Shown here piece by piece: positions 30,100-41,989 of a stretch of 64,000 bases of DNA. This DNA is from Agrypnia vestita. Taxonomy: Eukaryota > Arthropoda > Insecta > Trichoptera > Phryganeidae. The DNA lies in the NCBI GenBank assembly GCA_016648135.1, contig JADDOH010002295.1, forward strand, positions 62,001 to 126,000, read 5' to 3'. Under the pieces are notes generated by a model. That model made no database searches, was not told the DNA's origin, and saw only the letters and a program-made list of their open reading frames with translations. The first letter of the stretch is position 1, and every line of letters starts with the position of its first letter. A program made the translations under genes and the position numbers.

Positions 30100-32250
30100 T
30101 CTCCTCCTCGCGTATTGTGCTCATGTTGATTTGCATAAGTATTCAGTTAGACATTGAAAAATTGGTTAAAACAGTGGCCGTCCACCGCGTATCAGAACCT
30201 TTCTGTGTCCGTCGATGTCAAATTGAGGAAGTGTACGTGGAGAAACAACGAGACTTAATGGCTAGATACGCACAAGAGATAAACTCAATTAAATTAAATT
30301 CCCCGACAATGCTCTGGCCTGTGGAGCGGTGTGCTTGGTTGTCCAATTAAACTTGGGGCATCAGGGCCAGCGTTGAGCCCCATGCGACACCGCCCGCAAT
30401 CATCATTCTCAATCAGCTGCTCTCCCCGCGCCGGTTTGTTGCCCTCGCTCGCTTTACGTCAGGTCGCGTTACATCATCGCTCGCTGAGAATGCCGACCGT
30501 CTCATTTCTGCTATATTATGTTTTCTTTACATCTCATACCAGCAGCTGGGGTTGGCCGAAAAACGGTACTTAAAATGATCACATTTGTTGCATTTGCTCT
30601 TAGATAGCTTATTCGCCAGGAATCAAAGGAGTACAGTGTGGTTCGAAGATCAAGATTAGTCCCCTGCGTACTCTATCTGTAAATCTGTTACTTTTCAGGA
30701 GAGAGCTTAGATAATTTTTATCTTTATTAGTGGACCTTTTTATCTGAAATTATAAATTTCACATTACTTTATAAAGCTTTAGAATATGCAATACCAGTAA
30801 TGCAGATATAGTACTTTACGTAGGGCACATCGTTCTACTATCTCATCACAGACAATCATTTAAATTAATGATCTTTCTAATAAAGCATTTATATTGAATT
30901 CAGTCTTTTATCAAGTCAGGGTTAGACCATTGATTTTTATCTGTTTCTCGAATGAAGTCATCGTTCTGTAAATCCAGCGCTTATATTTTCTTTTTTATTA
31001 AGATGTTTCTTTTATTTTTTGTATATTTTATACGCCCTGATTAGGATGTATATATTTGACCTTGATCTTGTTTGATCCTGACCCTTGAGATCATAACTGT
31101 CTTAGTACATAGGAATAACATGGCAAAAAATATATAAATATAACGATATTATTATTCTGAGAATAGGGGAATTATATACCTACTTCTGAACTATACAGTA
31201 TTAGAATAGAGTATCTAATAGAGCGCCTGATTCCGACTGCCACGCCACGATAGAGCATTCGCCTGTGTGCCCTTATAATTTGACAGGGACGAAAACACAT
31301 CGGCAATGTTGCCCAGTCTGTGCAACCTATGTACGAGGGAAACGTTAGGTGAGTTTGTTCTCGTATTGTCACAGTAAAACAGAGACGGTTTACAGGCAAT
31401 TAATTCTACATTGATGTCAAGGAAATCGTTTATAGGTATGTCATATTTTTTGTCTTATGTTCCCATATAGCAGCAACCCCGAGTGTACGACTATCAGTTT
31501 TCAACAAAAACCTTTTTTATTTTATTTATGGTAATAAATTAACATTGTAACAAACGAAGATTTTGAGTCCTTTGTACATAAAGCATTTTTGTGAAGTGTT
31601 TTTTTTTTGTTTATCAACGCGCATCGAAAGCGCTTAGGCATATATAACTTAAATTAGTGAAATAAAACGTTGTGTATAAATCATTGTGTTAATCATGTAC
31701 TTCCACTCTGTAAACGAAACAACGCTTAATTTATAAGATGCATTTACATTTGATACATTTTTATTTAATTTGATTAAAATAATATTCCCGTTAAAAAGTG
31801 ATTATTTTGTCATAAGAAACATGAAAACAATGACATTTTGTCACGTATATGCAAACAATCACACATTTCATAATTAGCAGTACTATTTGAATTACGAGAA
31901 TAAATAACGTTAAACGCTATTATCTCAGCATATGCACATTCTGCCGTTTTATTTTGCCTCGGCGCTCACCTGCCGCTAGAGGTGGACCACGCGACACATC
32001 TGATAACATTAAGTGATCAAGGTTTGATCGACGATCCCCAGCCACGAAGGACCCACGAGAAAAAAATACGGCTAAATCCAAGATAATGGTCCCATTGCAT
32101 ATTCAACGAAAATGATTATTTCACTATATTATTGAATGTGCTAATAACAAAATGAAAGATAATTTACGTCTAAAAAGTAAGTATTAAATAAGATATTACA
32201 CTTTAAATTTTCGAAAAATGCACTGCATATTTTGACATTTCATAGGCAAT
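30100..32250. other. mixed stretch, nothing recognised
   Basis: A moderately CpG-rich part lies at 30170-30570 with two frames of 77-80 codons, neither recognised. The rest is AT-rich. No repeat or RNA gene could be supported. Confidence 0.45.
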
Positions 32251-32257
32251 ATATGAG

Positions 32258-32360
32258 ATTAGGTTAGGTTATTAGGTTTGGTTAAGTTAGGTTAGGTTAG
32301 GTTAGGTTAGGTTAGGTTTGGTTTGGTTAGGTAAGGTTATTAGGTTTGGTTTGTTTAATT
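32258..32360 (+). repeat. interstitial TTAGG telomere-like array
   Basis: Six perfect TTAGG units at 32287-32316, flanked by variants such as TTTGG, TTAAG and TAAGG on both sides. TTAGG is the telomere unit of most insects. So short an array is interstitial. Confidence 0.75.
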
Positions 32361-32559
32361 TAGAATACGATTATTTTAGTTAGATTAAATTAACAGGACA
32401 TTAAATTGTATAGTGAAATACTTATTTTCATTGTATAAACAATGGGACCATATTCTTGGATTATTCCAAAAATACGAGTGTAATTTTTATCGCTGGATAT
32501 GAAGAATGGATATGGATATGGTGGTCGCAGTTGACCTTTGATAATAAATCTAACCTCTC

Positions 32560-32860
32560 TCGAGTTGAACAACCTTGTGCGTGCGTTATCACGATCGCGC
32601 TGCATTCCGCACTATTTATTTTTCTGTTTCGGGTGACCTTTCCGACAGCGCCGCAATGTCGTTTGGCGCTAGACGCTCTGACGTCATCGCGGACGACCGA
32701 ATCAGCTGTCTGCCCGACTGACTGTTAAGATTATTTGGCGACAAATTAGCTTAAAGATTTATCTCCTCGCATTCAGTCGCAAAAATCTTCTCGCGCGATT
32801 AATTTCATCCCATCATCCGATTAACTTTGAGATGCCGTCCAAAGGCAAGTCTGGTTTTGG
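32560..32860 (+). promoter_or_regulatory. candidate promoter and first exon
   Basis: CpG-enriched region with a palindromic CRE-like TGACGTCA (32679-32686) and an arthropod initiator-like TCAGTC (32773-32778). An ATG at 32832 starts MPSK, and AAAG|GCAAGT at 32841-32850 fits the consensus of a GC-AG intron donor. Without splicing the frame would stop after 55 codons. No homologue recognised. Confidence 0.3.
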
Positions 32861-32869
32861 ATATTTTTC

Positions 32870-33240
32870 TAAATTATTTGTCAATTTAATGCAATCGATT
32901 TATATATTTTTTTTAATCGGCGGCTGCGTCCCAAGGACTTTGTGGAAAATTTTTGCGGTCGTCTCGTTTATTTTTTACTATTTATTTATTATTTAAGGAG
33001 TCGCACCACGCTGGGAGGATAAAATTAAAGTGTAAATTGGGTGATTTTTTTTCAAGGAGGTAATTAATTATCTACATTTTTATTTATTGTCACTTATAAA
33101 CGTACATATTAATCTATTATATTATATTATTGAAAATTTTTGTAAAAAAAAAACATTAAATGGCCGCGCTATGTCCATTTCTTTAAAACTCCTCCTCCGT
33201 GATTGACATGCTCGGTGTATGTTTGTACGGGACAGAAAAC
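32870..33240. other. AT-rich stretch, nothing recognised
   Basis: Would be intron if the candidate at 32560-32860 is real. Confidence 0.4.
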
Positions 33241-33245
33241 AAAAC

Positions 33246-33480
33246 TAACTAACTAACTTTCCATCACGCCGTTTCCCCGTGGGGTAGGCAGAGAGGACAG
33301 AGCGCCACACTCTTCTGTCCTGACATACAACTTTCTCTTCGTCTACATTCATGCATCTTCGCACGCAAGCTCGACGGTTGTTCAGGCTTCTAACAGGGCC
33401 ATCTTCCAGTATCTGGTTGATCTGGTCATGCCGCGTCTTCCGCGGTCGCCCTCTCTTTCTGGCTCTCCTTCAGAAAACGA
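33246..33480 (-). pseudogene. LINE tail, (TTAG)n family
   Basis: The plus strand starts with CTAACTAACTAACT, then CATCACGCCGTTTCCCCGTG and, near 33420, antisense of RKTRHDQINQILEDGPV. This is the family's 3' end inserted on the minus strand. 5'-truncated near 33475. Confidence 0.75.
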
Positions 33481-33829
33481 AAAATGTACTTATCAAAGTA
33501 ATGAAACCGTTTCATTGGTTTATCATTAGTGTTTGAACAAAATTGTTTCTTAGAATCGTGCGGAAATATAAAAATCTTCATTAATTCTAAAAATTATATA
33601 TGTATATCAGTTCCTTTCAATAGTTTTCATATAAATACAAGTAATTGAATGTAAAATATTTAGATAGATAATACCCGCGTAACGCGAAACGCGTCGCATT
33701 AAATTAAATAATTAGAGCTAAATGACAAGTGTCCTTATATTTATGTTTTTTGTATCACAAAGTCAACGGTATAAACATAAAAAAAAATTGATCAAATTCA
33801 GGTCAATGAGGTTTACTGGAAAGGTCTGC

Positions 33830-34060
33830 CAGTTTTCGTTGTGCCCGCCGTTGTCTCCTTCCGATCCTCGGCCGCTCTTCTCGCGTCTGATCTCGGCTCG
33901 GTATCCCACGCGGCGCCTTGCACAAGGTCACGTGGTCGCGTCCGATGGTCAGCTGGTCGTTGCACCGCCGCTGCACCGACAACAATGCGCGCCGCTGTCG
34001 GCCGAGTCCGGGAGGCGACCACAACAAACGCATCATTAGCGTTCGCAGCCAATCATAACA
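33830..34060. promoter_or_regulatory. CpG-rich region, no gene identified
   Basis: CpG-rich with three overlapping frames of about 80-100 codons, none recognisable. Confidence 0.3.
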
Positions 34061-34119
34061 TGACGAGAGCAGTAACAGAACTACGAGCGTGATATTAACA
34101 AGATCTGATAGACGTTTTA

Positions 34120-34370
34120 TCTTTATAGCGAAACTAGCCGTGACCCGTTAAAAATGACGAAACATTTGTTCGCGTCTTTGCTAAGCCCCGGTATATATAC
34201 ATGTAGTATATTTTTGGCGATCCGCGGAGAGGCGGCGGTAGCAACATGCGCTGAGCGGCCGGTTCGGGTTGCTGGCCCGGGGTTCAAGCCCCATCTCCGG
34301 TCGATAAATTTTTTTTAGTCGTGAATTTGAACGAAATTGCCGACGTTACAAATTATTACGTTTGATGTAT
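34120..34370 (+). mobile_element. tRNA-derived SINE family 2, better copy
   Basis: 5' part with CTAGCCGTGACCCGTTAAAA, then CTAAGCCCCGGTATATATAC, then a tRNA-like unit with A box GTAGCAACATGCG and B box GGGGTTCAAGCCCC, then GTGAATTTGAACGAAATTGC. The reverse complement copy is at 9930-10190 and a 5' scrap lies at 18060-18105. Confidence 0.7.
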
Positions 34371-34384
34371 TAGTAACACGAGTA

Positions 34385-34490
34385 GCTAGTTAGTGGAGTG
34401 GTACTCTCGCCTAGTGATTCAGTGGTCTGTGGTTTGAAACCCATTCTACGCCACCAAATAGTTAGTCCTGTTTGAAAATAGCAATGCCAC
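34385..34490 (+). mobile_element. tRNA-derived SINE family 1, copy 2
   Basis: A-box-like TTAGTGGAGTGGT and B-box-like TGGTTTGAAACCC, then AGTTAGTC and TTTGAAAATAG as in 16558-16720. The B box has lost its central CGA. Confidence 0.6.
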
Positions 34491-34499
34491 GAGTGGTGG

Positions 34500-35135
34500 C
34501 TTTGGTAATCAAATGAAAACACTGAAAATTAATTAGCGATTTATTAATAAGTTATTCTTGAATTCACTAACTAACTAACTAACTAACCATCACGCCGTTT
34601 CCCTGCAGGGGTAGGTAGAGAGGATTGAACGCCACACTCTTCTATCCTGGCACACCACTTTTGCTTCGGCCACATTCATACATCTTCTCATACACGTTCT
34701 ACGGTTGTTGCGGCTTTTAACAGGGCCATCCTCAAATACTTGTAGTACCTGATCGTGCCAGGTCTTTCGCGGACGCCCTCTATTCCTGTTGCCTTCAACA
34801 TTCGCCTCATATATTTTCTTAACCACACTAATTGAATTCTATTCTCATATATTTTCTTAACCACACTAATTGAATCACTGAATTCACACTAATTCTCAAT
34901 TTATCACTCGTCTTTGAACATTATTATCGCTAGGTAACACTTTATTTATCACTTGCTGGAACATTCCGTTTGAATATCGCACGTAAGCAGTCGCACTTAT
35001 TTAAATCGCCAGTTAGGTACTTTGCTCGATTATTTCGCTTAATAACTGTCGCTCTGATTATCTCACAACTGGCCACCCCGGCCGTCATTCCGAGGCTGAT
35101 ATCGCACCGATAGAAATGTCATAACAAACTCATTG
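34500..35135 (-). mobile_element. LTR-like repeat copy 3, split by a LINE
   Basis: Shares GAAAACACTG(G)AAATTAATT at its start and the TCGCACGTAAGCAGTCGCAC anchor with the other copies. The LINE at 34569-34850 interrupts it. TGAATTCAC just before the LINE recurs after it (about 34559-34567 and 34870-34878), so it is a likely 9-bp target duplication. Confidence 0.5.
34569..34855 (-). pseudogene. LINE tail, (TTAG)n family, intact C-terminus
   Basis: The minus frame reads MVKKIYEANVEGNRNRGRPR, KTWHDQVLQVFEDGPVKSRN and ends RVWRSILSTYPCRETA at 34590, then a (TTAG)n tail. A 37-bp piece at the 5' junction is tandemly duplicated (TCATATATTTTCTTAACCAC occurs at about 34807 and 34845). 5'-truncated. 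Confidence 0.8.
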
Positions 35136-35440
35136 TGCAGCTGTCCTTTATATATGTCATCGCGGACTTCTTTATATATAGAAAGTATTTAAATATCTCT
35201 TACCGTTAAGGCAGCGTTCGTAAAAATCGCATCGCTCGACCATTTTTTCGTCGAAATCAATTGTAAAGCAGGTCACCACGAAAAGCCATTTTATTTTAAC
35301 GGGATAATATATAGCCTATGTCCACCCTGAAAGTCAATTCTAAATATATGTGAAAGAATTTTTGAAATCGGTCGAGTAGTTTCGGAGATTACCTCCTACA
35401 TCCAAACTTACAAACTTTACCTCTTTATATATTAGTATAA
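35136..35440 (+). mobile_element. LINE 3' tail, copy 1 (RTE-like)
   Basis: Blocks GTCATCGCGGACTTC, AGTATTTAAATATCTCTTAC, CACGAAAAGCCATTT, TATGTCCACCCTGAAAGTC, AATTTTTGAAATCGGT and TTTCGGAGATTACC, ending TATATTAGTATAAATT. This arrangement is typical of RTE-like LINE or LINE-mobilised repeats in arthropods. Second copy at 47085-47430; a start-only scrap at 15474-15491. Confidence 0.7.
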
Positions 35441-35729
35441 ATTGTTACTTATTTCATTGTTATTACTTCATTTTGTTATTATTACTCGCTATTATTTCAT
35501 TACTTCGTTGCATTAATTTTTTTATTTTATTGCTACTATTCTTGTCTTCTATTTTATGTTTATTGTCTTCTATTCTATATTGTTATATATTTCTACGTTG
35601 AAACGTTATCACGTTGAAATACGCAGTTCAACCTTCTTCTTCAAATATAGTAAAATTATTTTGTGGTGACATAATTATAATTTATATAAAATAACTTTGT
35701 AAATATCACTTTTTTATTGAAAAAAATTC

Positions 35730-35762
35730 AACATGTTTCGAAGCCAATGGCTTCTGCGTCAG
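35730..35762 (-). ncRNA. hammerhead motif, PLE terminus
   Basis: Minus strand: CTGACGC (last core base changed), A, a perfect 6-bp stem GAAGCC/GGCTTC with ATT loop, GAAAC-AU-GU-U. It follows the PLE frame at 35920-36095 in the expected position. Confidence 0.6.
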
Positions 35763-35919
35763 GATAACAAAAATCAAATTTAAAAATCGAAGTATAGATA
35801 AGCAAAATATTAAAAAAGTTACATATGGAAAATGAATAATATAAAGTACCTACTTAACATGAAAATAAATTTAAAAGATAACTATTTGCAAGAGGCCCTC
35901 TGATTTATAACATTCAATT

Positions 35920-36095
35920 TATACTATTAACACTCTTTCTTATTTCCAAAATTTCTAATTTATCAAACTGTGATTCTGTATAATTTGTATGTAAAATTTG
36001 TAAACCCTTATTAATATCAATAGAATGATCCATAGCCAAAAGATGGTTAGAAAATTCAGAATAATTATTACTATTTAAATACCTTAAATGTTCTG
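35920..36095 (-). pseudogene. Penelope-like element C-terminal tail
   Basis: The minus frame reads YLNSNNYSEFSNHLLAMDHS then GLQILHTNY and LEILEIRKSVNSIN before a stop. It corresponds to the part after the YIG core in 52352-52627. The GIY-YIG half is not recognisable upstream. The 3' untranslated region (35770-35920) is shared with 50585-50735. Confidence 0.7.
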
Positions 36096-36099
36096 ATTA

Positions 36100-36540
36100 T
36101 CTATGCTCTCATAAATTAATATCATTAACTTTGGTCTGTTTTACTTCGGAATAAATATATGAAATAATTCAATGCAAGTATCCTAATATTTTTGGTAAAA
36201 TTCCCACATCATTTTCGATTCATTTCACTAATTTATTTTAGCTTTATGGTACAGGGTGGGGTCCCCTGTGTTGTCTTAGTGACATCCGCTCGTTTGAGCC
36301 GTGTTTGTTTTTAGTCTTTGGCAAATAACTGCATTGAAAATTTATTAGTTTGCTTTGGGCGTGTCCGCGGATATCGCCCGTGATTGCAAATAAAAATGTG
36401 GCTCAAGTTACCGAGAACATGACGCGGTTGATTTTGCCATTTCGACAATTCTTCGTATTGGCCATTTCTCAACGCTAGGTCTTCCCGAATGGTGAAATCT
36501 GCAAACTAAACATTAAAAAAACCCATCAGATGACTTTTCA
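36100..36540. other. nothing recognised
   Basis: Contains a short hairpin ACAGGG..CCCTGT near 36253-36272. No gene supported. Confidence 0.4.
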
Positions 36541-36544
36541 TGCG

Positions 36545-36960
36545 TTTCAAATGAAACACTAAAAAAACATTTATTTATTACGAGTCACTGGTCACGAATT
36601 GAATCGAAGCACCATTCATAAATTCACACCAATTGTTTCTAATGTATTCCACATAGGTTCGCATTAATTCACATCACTAGAATATTCGCCGCATTTTCTG
36701 TCTAGCGCTGAGTCGTTGCGCTCAATTTCGCACGTAAGTACTCACTCGCGCCGGATGTCTGTCGCTTGTTTCTCTGGTCGGTTCGCTTTTATCGGTGTAA
36801 TCGCAGAAATGTCAGAAATAACCATCTGAACGCGCGTGCGCCCGTCTTTACTTTTTTACAAAAAATGTTGGTTCCGCGAATGTTCAAATAGTTTCTCCTT
36901 ATTTCTAGTGCTTTATGTTTTATTTTTCGAGAATAGGGTAGGTAGTTGATTTTAAATACA
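36545..36960 (-). mobile_element. LTR-like repeat copy 4
   Basis: Shares ATGAAACACT..AACATTTATTTATTA at its start, CACATAGGTTCGCA and TTTCGCACGTAAGTACTCAC with the other copies. The TATA position is decayed. Confidence 0.5.
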
Positions 36961-37304
36961 TATTTGTTCGAGAGCCGACGGTGATCGAGTTGATGATGAT
37001 GATGAGAGAGTTCGATAATGCGTAGTTACCATTTTTAGACACTTTGTAAATCTGTATTTGTATGTGAGAACAATGTTCCTGTTGATGTATTATAATGTTC
37101 TTTGAAATCTATATTTCTCTTTTATTATCCGCAGTTCTGTGTAAAGAATTTTGTGAAGAAAGCCATATTAGTATTATATTGTTATTATTTTGTACGTCTC
37201 TTGTTCTTCCACCCTGGCTTCTTTCTTAAATTCTCTACACGTGCCCTATCAATTTTATAGAGCACATTTTTTGCGCTTTTTACATTCTTTTGATATATAG
37301 ACGC

Positions 37305-37745
37305 CATATACAGAATGTCTCGAGGCTAGTAGCAAAAATTTTGAAGGGAAAATTTCCTTTACACTTTGGGTGTTTAGTCGACTGTTAAGGAGATTATTGA
37401 CTTGATGCCAAATGTATTGCAAAATTACGCACAATTGCAAAAATGCAAACTTTGATAGTTTGCATTTTTTTTCAATATTTATTACTTATCTTTTGTAAAA
37501 CTTTAGACAATCACGAAATTAATCTATATTGCATTTTAAAAAGTGATTTAAAATGATTAAAACCTTGAAAAATACTGTTCATATTTTTGCAGAGTTTTTA
37601 GCCTTTTATTTGACTTCGGTATCAGTTACTTTCATGATACTCCTAGATTGTTCAGAAATCTTGAAAAAAAATCAACCTTTGATCTCCTTAACTGTTGACA
37701 TATCACCCAAAAGGCAAAAAATATTTTCTATTTAAAATTTAATGA
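37305..37745. mobile_element. old fold-back element, relative of 13981-14464
   Basis: Ends carry TACAGAATGTCTCGAGGCTA at the left and GAAGCTACTAGCTACGAG at the right. Inside are TGCAAACTTTGATA, TTTTTTTTCAATATTT and the ATGATTAAAACCTTG block as in the younger element, but the arms are strongly diverged. Confidence 0.5.
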
Positions 37746-37999
37746 AGAAGAAGCTACTAGCTACGAGTAAGATTTTGTTAGGACCGCACTCGTCATGTGG
37801 GTAGTGGGTATGTTTTGCGGAGGATACTAAAGATTAATTATGCACTATTCGTCTTAGATAGATCAAAGGGTGTAGTATAGGCAACAGGCTGACAGACGTA
37901 CATTCAGTTTTATTTTCTTTCATCGTTCATCTGTCGTGGTTACATAAGCAGGTCCATCTAGATACCATTCTTCTTGGTAAAATTGATAATCTTATTATG

Positions 38000-38395
38000 T
38001 ATACTCATGTTCTCATCTATCTGGTTGTCTCGCTCGTGTTCTCGGGACGTTCGGCGTACGGCTGCCCTCCATTACGTCTCCCGTGGGTGGTCTCGAGGTA
38101 TGTGCATTATGGTGTGGTAGACAACAAACTACGCAACCCGCTGGCCGGGGGAGTTGAATGTCCTATCCCCGCCTGAACTCGGCTAGAGGTCAACTCCTTT
38201 AATCCGGTCGCTGATCAATTGGCAACACTAGCCGCCCTCCGCCGGAGCCTTGTAGGGCCTGACTGTGTGTACCGCCGACCCCCGTTTAACTACAATAGAA
38301 GAATATTCTACGTAAGCAAAATTAAATGCGCTCTGTAGGGTGGCCCATCGGGCACGCCGGATTTAAATTTCCTCCATTTAAAAAAAAAAAAAATG
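38000..38395 (+). mobile_element. possible LINE 3' region ending in poly-A
   Basis: GC-rich sequence (CCCCGCCTGAACTCGGCTAG, GCCGCCCTCCGCCGGAGCC) followed by GGCCCATCGGGCACGCCGGA and a 14-A run at about 38379-38392. A GC-rich body with a terminal poly-A suggests the 3' end of a retroposed element of another LINE clade. No protein part recognised, so low confidence. Confidence 0.35.
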
Positions 38396-38635
38396 GCAAC
38401 TCGTTAAGATCCATCGAGTTTTTTGTGAAATTAAGCCCTGAAAGAAGTCTTTGAAAATTTTAACAAAGGGGTCAGGGTGTGCCAGTACAGCCATAATGGT
38501 AACTAATGTCAACATGTGTCTACTTTTTTAAATCAATAAAAATTTCTCAATTAAATGATAATTTACTGTGATTGATTTCATTTCAATAACAATACGTTGT
38601 TCTTTTGTACAGCGACCCATTTTTACTCTCTTTAT

Positions 38636-38800
38636 ATTAACTCGTAGCGTCTGCTTACTTGCTTGCCGGCTTGCCGTCGAAAAAACTTTGGATTGATTTT
38701 TGACCCTTTTCCCGTGATCCAATCGAGCTGAAACTCGTGGCGACGATCAAGAAAATCTATCAAATTTTCGTTAAAAAAAATGAATAAATTTTTGGATTTT
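38636..38800 (+). repeat. interspersed repeat, partner of 26786-26985
   Basis: Shares AACTCGTAGCGTCTGCTTAC, CTTTTCCCGTGATCCAATCG and GACGATCAAGAAAATCTATC with the other copy. It directly abuts the LINE relic at 38800. Confidence 0.6.
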
Positions 38801-38955
38801 TAAGGGCAAAGAAGCTTAGGAAGGCCAAAAGTAATACGGAACGACAATGTTCTAAAAGGATTGTCTTGGATGTCCAGAACTGGAGAGAGTTGGCATATGG
38901 CCGAGATGAGTGGAGAAAGAATCTCGAGGAGGCCAAGACTCACCAGGGCTTATAG
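38800..38955 (+). pseudogene. RTE-like LINE C-terminal scrap
   Basis: Frame: VQNWRELAYGRDEWRKNLEE then AKTHQGL and a stop at 38953-38955, as in 7600-7852. The preceding segment is frameshifted. An AGATGATGAA tail follows. Confidence 0.7.
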
Positions 38956-38959
38956 AGCC

Positions 38960-40010
38960 AACAGTAAAGATGATGAATTACTTTTGAAATATCGCAGAAT
39001 TCTTTTGAAAACGGAACCGTGAGATTTGAATGCTCGTTTTAGGATATCATCTACAAAATAGTCAATAACAATACCATCACAAATAAACTTAAACAACCCT
39101 AACCGATCTATGGGATCTTCAAACCTTTTATATCACACCAATCTAGGCTACGTCTCTCCTCCACCTAAAATGCCGTATCACCACAACGAGATGTCACCCA
39201 GAAACGACAAAACCAGATGTAATAGGATTTGACCTTTGGGACGGGTCAGTCGCCAATCCAAACATCCTGGCCATAAAAGATTTAGGTACGTCCTGCACTT
39301 TCAGATGAGCAATTAATTATTCTGGTAGGTAATAAATTTTCTGGATGCGATTGTCACCTGCCATTATCCACGTTTTAAACATCCATGTACGCGAAAGGAA
39401 GCGATGTCAGCTGTAATGTCTGTAACAGTCCTATTTGAGTGGAGGCCGTCTTCGAATGCAAACAGCAATATTATGATGTCGAGATTTTATTATAGAAACT
39501 ATTTAGCGACACCCCATCTTGAATGTTGATGTGTTAATGCTGCGTTTCCGTCGCATCTGTGGCATTGTGAAGCACGCACTATCCGCAATTTATAGAGGAT
39601 ACGCGTCAAGATAAATGACACGTACGAGAGATATGGCCGTACGCAAACTTGTACCGGCGTTCCTGAACCGGGCGCTTAAATCTAATCTGTTTTGGACGCT
39701 GTTGAATCCGTCTATTTTGTAACATCTAATTTATCTCTCCCTGATATATTATACTATTATGCGTGCTGTTGGTCTTGCGCTGCGATGAATATCAAAGCGG
39801 TGAATGTGTCAGCCACACGCTTTTAATGAAATCGGAGCGGACGCTATGTCGAAAGGGATCCAAAATTTTATATCTTTGTCTTCCATAAAATTGCAATTTC
39901 CCATGCTCATTTCTCAGGAAACAGTACAGATCTTTCCTAGATCAAGATAGCTCTTCTGTTCTAACAATCGACTCTTGTATCGTCCACATTAATACTTTTC
40001 ATTTCATATA
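38960..40010. other. nothing recognised
   Basis: Mixed composition without a supported gene, TIR or RNA feature. Confidence 0.45.
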
Positions 40011-40019
40011 TAAATCGTC

Positions 40020-40270
40020 TCCTGCAAGCTCATCCATTGTTGGTTTCTCACAACGTCATCGTCCATCACTTGGTTTACATGATCATGCCACGTCTTCCGC
40101 GGACGCTGTTATTTTTGGTGCCAACATTTCTCGTATTGTATCTTTTTCTCCATTCTCTCTGAATTCATTGTGACCAAACCAGCTATGCGACCCTTCTCAC
40201 TATACCATGATCGATTTTACATTATTTTCTCTTCTGCTAGCTCCAGGTTTTACTTTTATTAATACCAGGA
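40020..40270 (-). pseudogene. degraded LINE tail, (TTAG)n family
   Basis: Antisense of the conserved part: TGATCATGCCACGTCTTCCG at about 40080, and CCAAACCAGCTATGCGACCC at about 40173, matching the W-F-G-H-V region. The frame is broken by indels. Confidence 0.6.
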
Positions 40271-40279
40271 ATCCTTTCT

Positions 40280-41520
40280 ATACCGCTATTATTGACTTAA
40301 TTAAATAAAAATATAATTATAATTATTAAAATGTTCGTACTTTTATAGCATTTTGCCTCGGTCTCTTCAACGTGTATATTCGTGGTGTGTATATCCCCTC
40401 GCATCCTCGTTTGTTGACAGTCTGGCTCAGCAGGGATGACGAACCTTTCGTGGTCCTTGTGCCTGTTTCTACAGCGCAAACTCTTTGCCTTCATTATTTA
40501 TCTTGCTCCTTCACTTCGTGCCCAAAAACTCTATCGTGGAATACTTTAGTTTGTAAAGTGGGAGGAATTAAGAGACATATTACCTTCCCGCTTGAAGACA
40601 GTTTATGTGAATTTGATTATTGATTACTAATACAAAATTTAACCGGCATGATGTGAGCTTTATTAGCTGCTTATTATTATATTCTGTGTTGCCTTGTGGA
40701 TGGTCCTGTGTTAATGGACTGTATAATAGTATTTTATGGGCACTTACGAATATTGTTTCCTCTGAAGTTTTGCACTGATTACACCAAGTCTTTCACTTCA
40801 AAGGAAAATAACAATCTTATTTGATGAGATGTAGCGCAAATACTCACTCTCTCTAGGGTTTATTACTTTAATATTAAAGTTAATTTCGATAAGACAATTA
40901 ATGCGCGTTGCAGAAATTCCTCGTTGACGTTTGTAGACTGAATACAGCTAGGGTTTTGCGGGTAAGACATATTAGACTTAGGAGTACAGCCTGTGTAGGA
41001 TATTCTGTTAATGTCTACTTGAGCGCGCGCACACGTGCACAGTTTAGAGGGAAGGTTTAATTCGCTCTTCTTATTTTTCTCCCGGTCATCTCCATCTCTC
41101 ATAGCGACCCGCCAAAAATGCAATACGCAAGAAATACAAAAGAATTAAATATATTTTTGGGCACTCGCGTCAGAGGTTCGCGATCGCTGAAGTGTAGCAT
41201 CTATTTCTGGTGCATCAATGGGCCCTCAAGGTCCGCCATCGCCTTTCCTTTCACTCTCATTTACAATACCTGCGAGTGAGCGAGCAGAAGAACTCGAGCA
41301 ATTCGCGGAAAGTGCAGTCGATGCGTGCATCTGTATCTCCCCTCTCTTTCTGCAGTTCCGTCCTTAGTTTGGAGAGTTGTTCGTTCAGTAATTTGGCACC
41401 TTGAAAAATGTACAAATATTATGTCTAATTATTTTATTGTACTTTTTATTTTTTAGTTCATTTTTTTTAACGTAAATCTAACAGTGCACTGGATACGAAA
41501 TACATAAAATACAATACATT
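40280..41520. other. nothing recognised
   Basis: Short open frames (40372-40623, 40863-41123, 41210-41404) show no recognisable domain. A slightly CpG-rich part is at 41160-41300. Confidence 0.4.
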
Positions 41521-41524
41521 AGGT

Positions 41525-41810
41525 GCATATTTAAAACTCAGACCACTATCCCAATTACAATCGGCATACATATCGGCCTGCTCTAGCAACATACATATTA
41601 TACATATATTGTGTATCAATGCAGTATGATCAGGTACGATTATATAGATAAAGAATCGATTTCGTGTGTTCTATGGGTTCAGGTTATTATCAAGAAAATG
41701 GATGTTGTGTAGGGATGACATTTTTAATGATGATCTGCAAGAATATCAGAATCAGTGTTATGGTCAGCACAATAATATCATATGTACGACACATGAGAAA
41801 ATAAACAAAC
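41525..41810 (+). repeat. interspersed repeat, partner of 24480-24690
   Basis: Same ordered blocks as the first copy with a longer middle part. Confidence 0.6.
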
Positions 41811-41989
41811 TATTATTAGGATGCTGACTTATTCTACAGAACTACGGGTTTCTTATACCTTATTATCTTAACTGCAACAAATGCTTGAAAATTCATTGTT
41901 TCATCTAACCGTGTTATTTTTCATGTTTGTTGTTACGTAGACATTATAATTTCAATATTCTTCAAACCTTTTGTAATCGACTAGAACCT

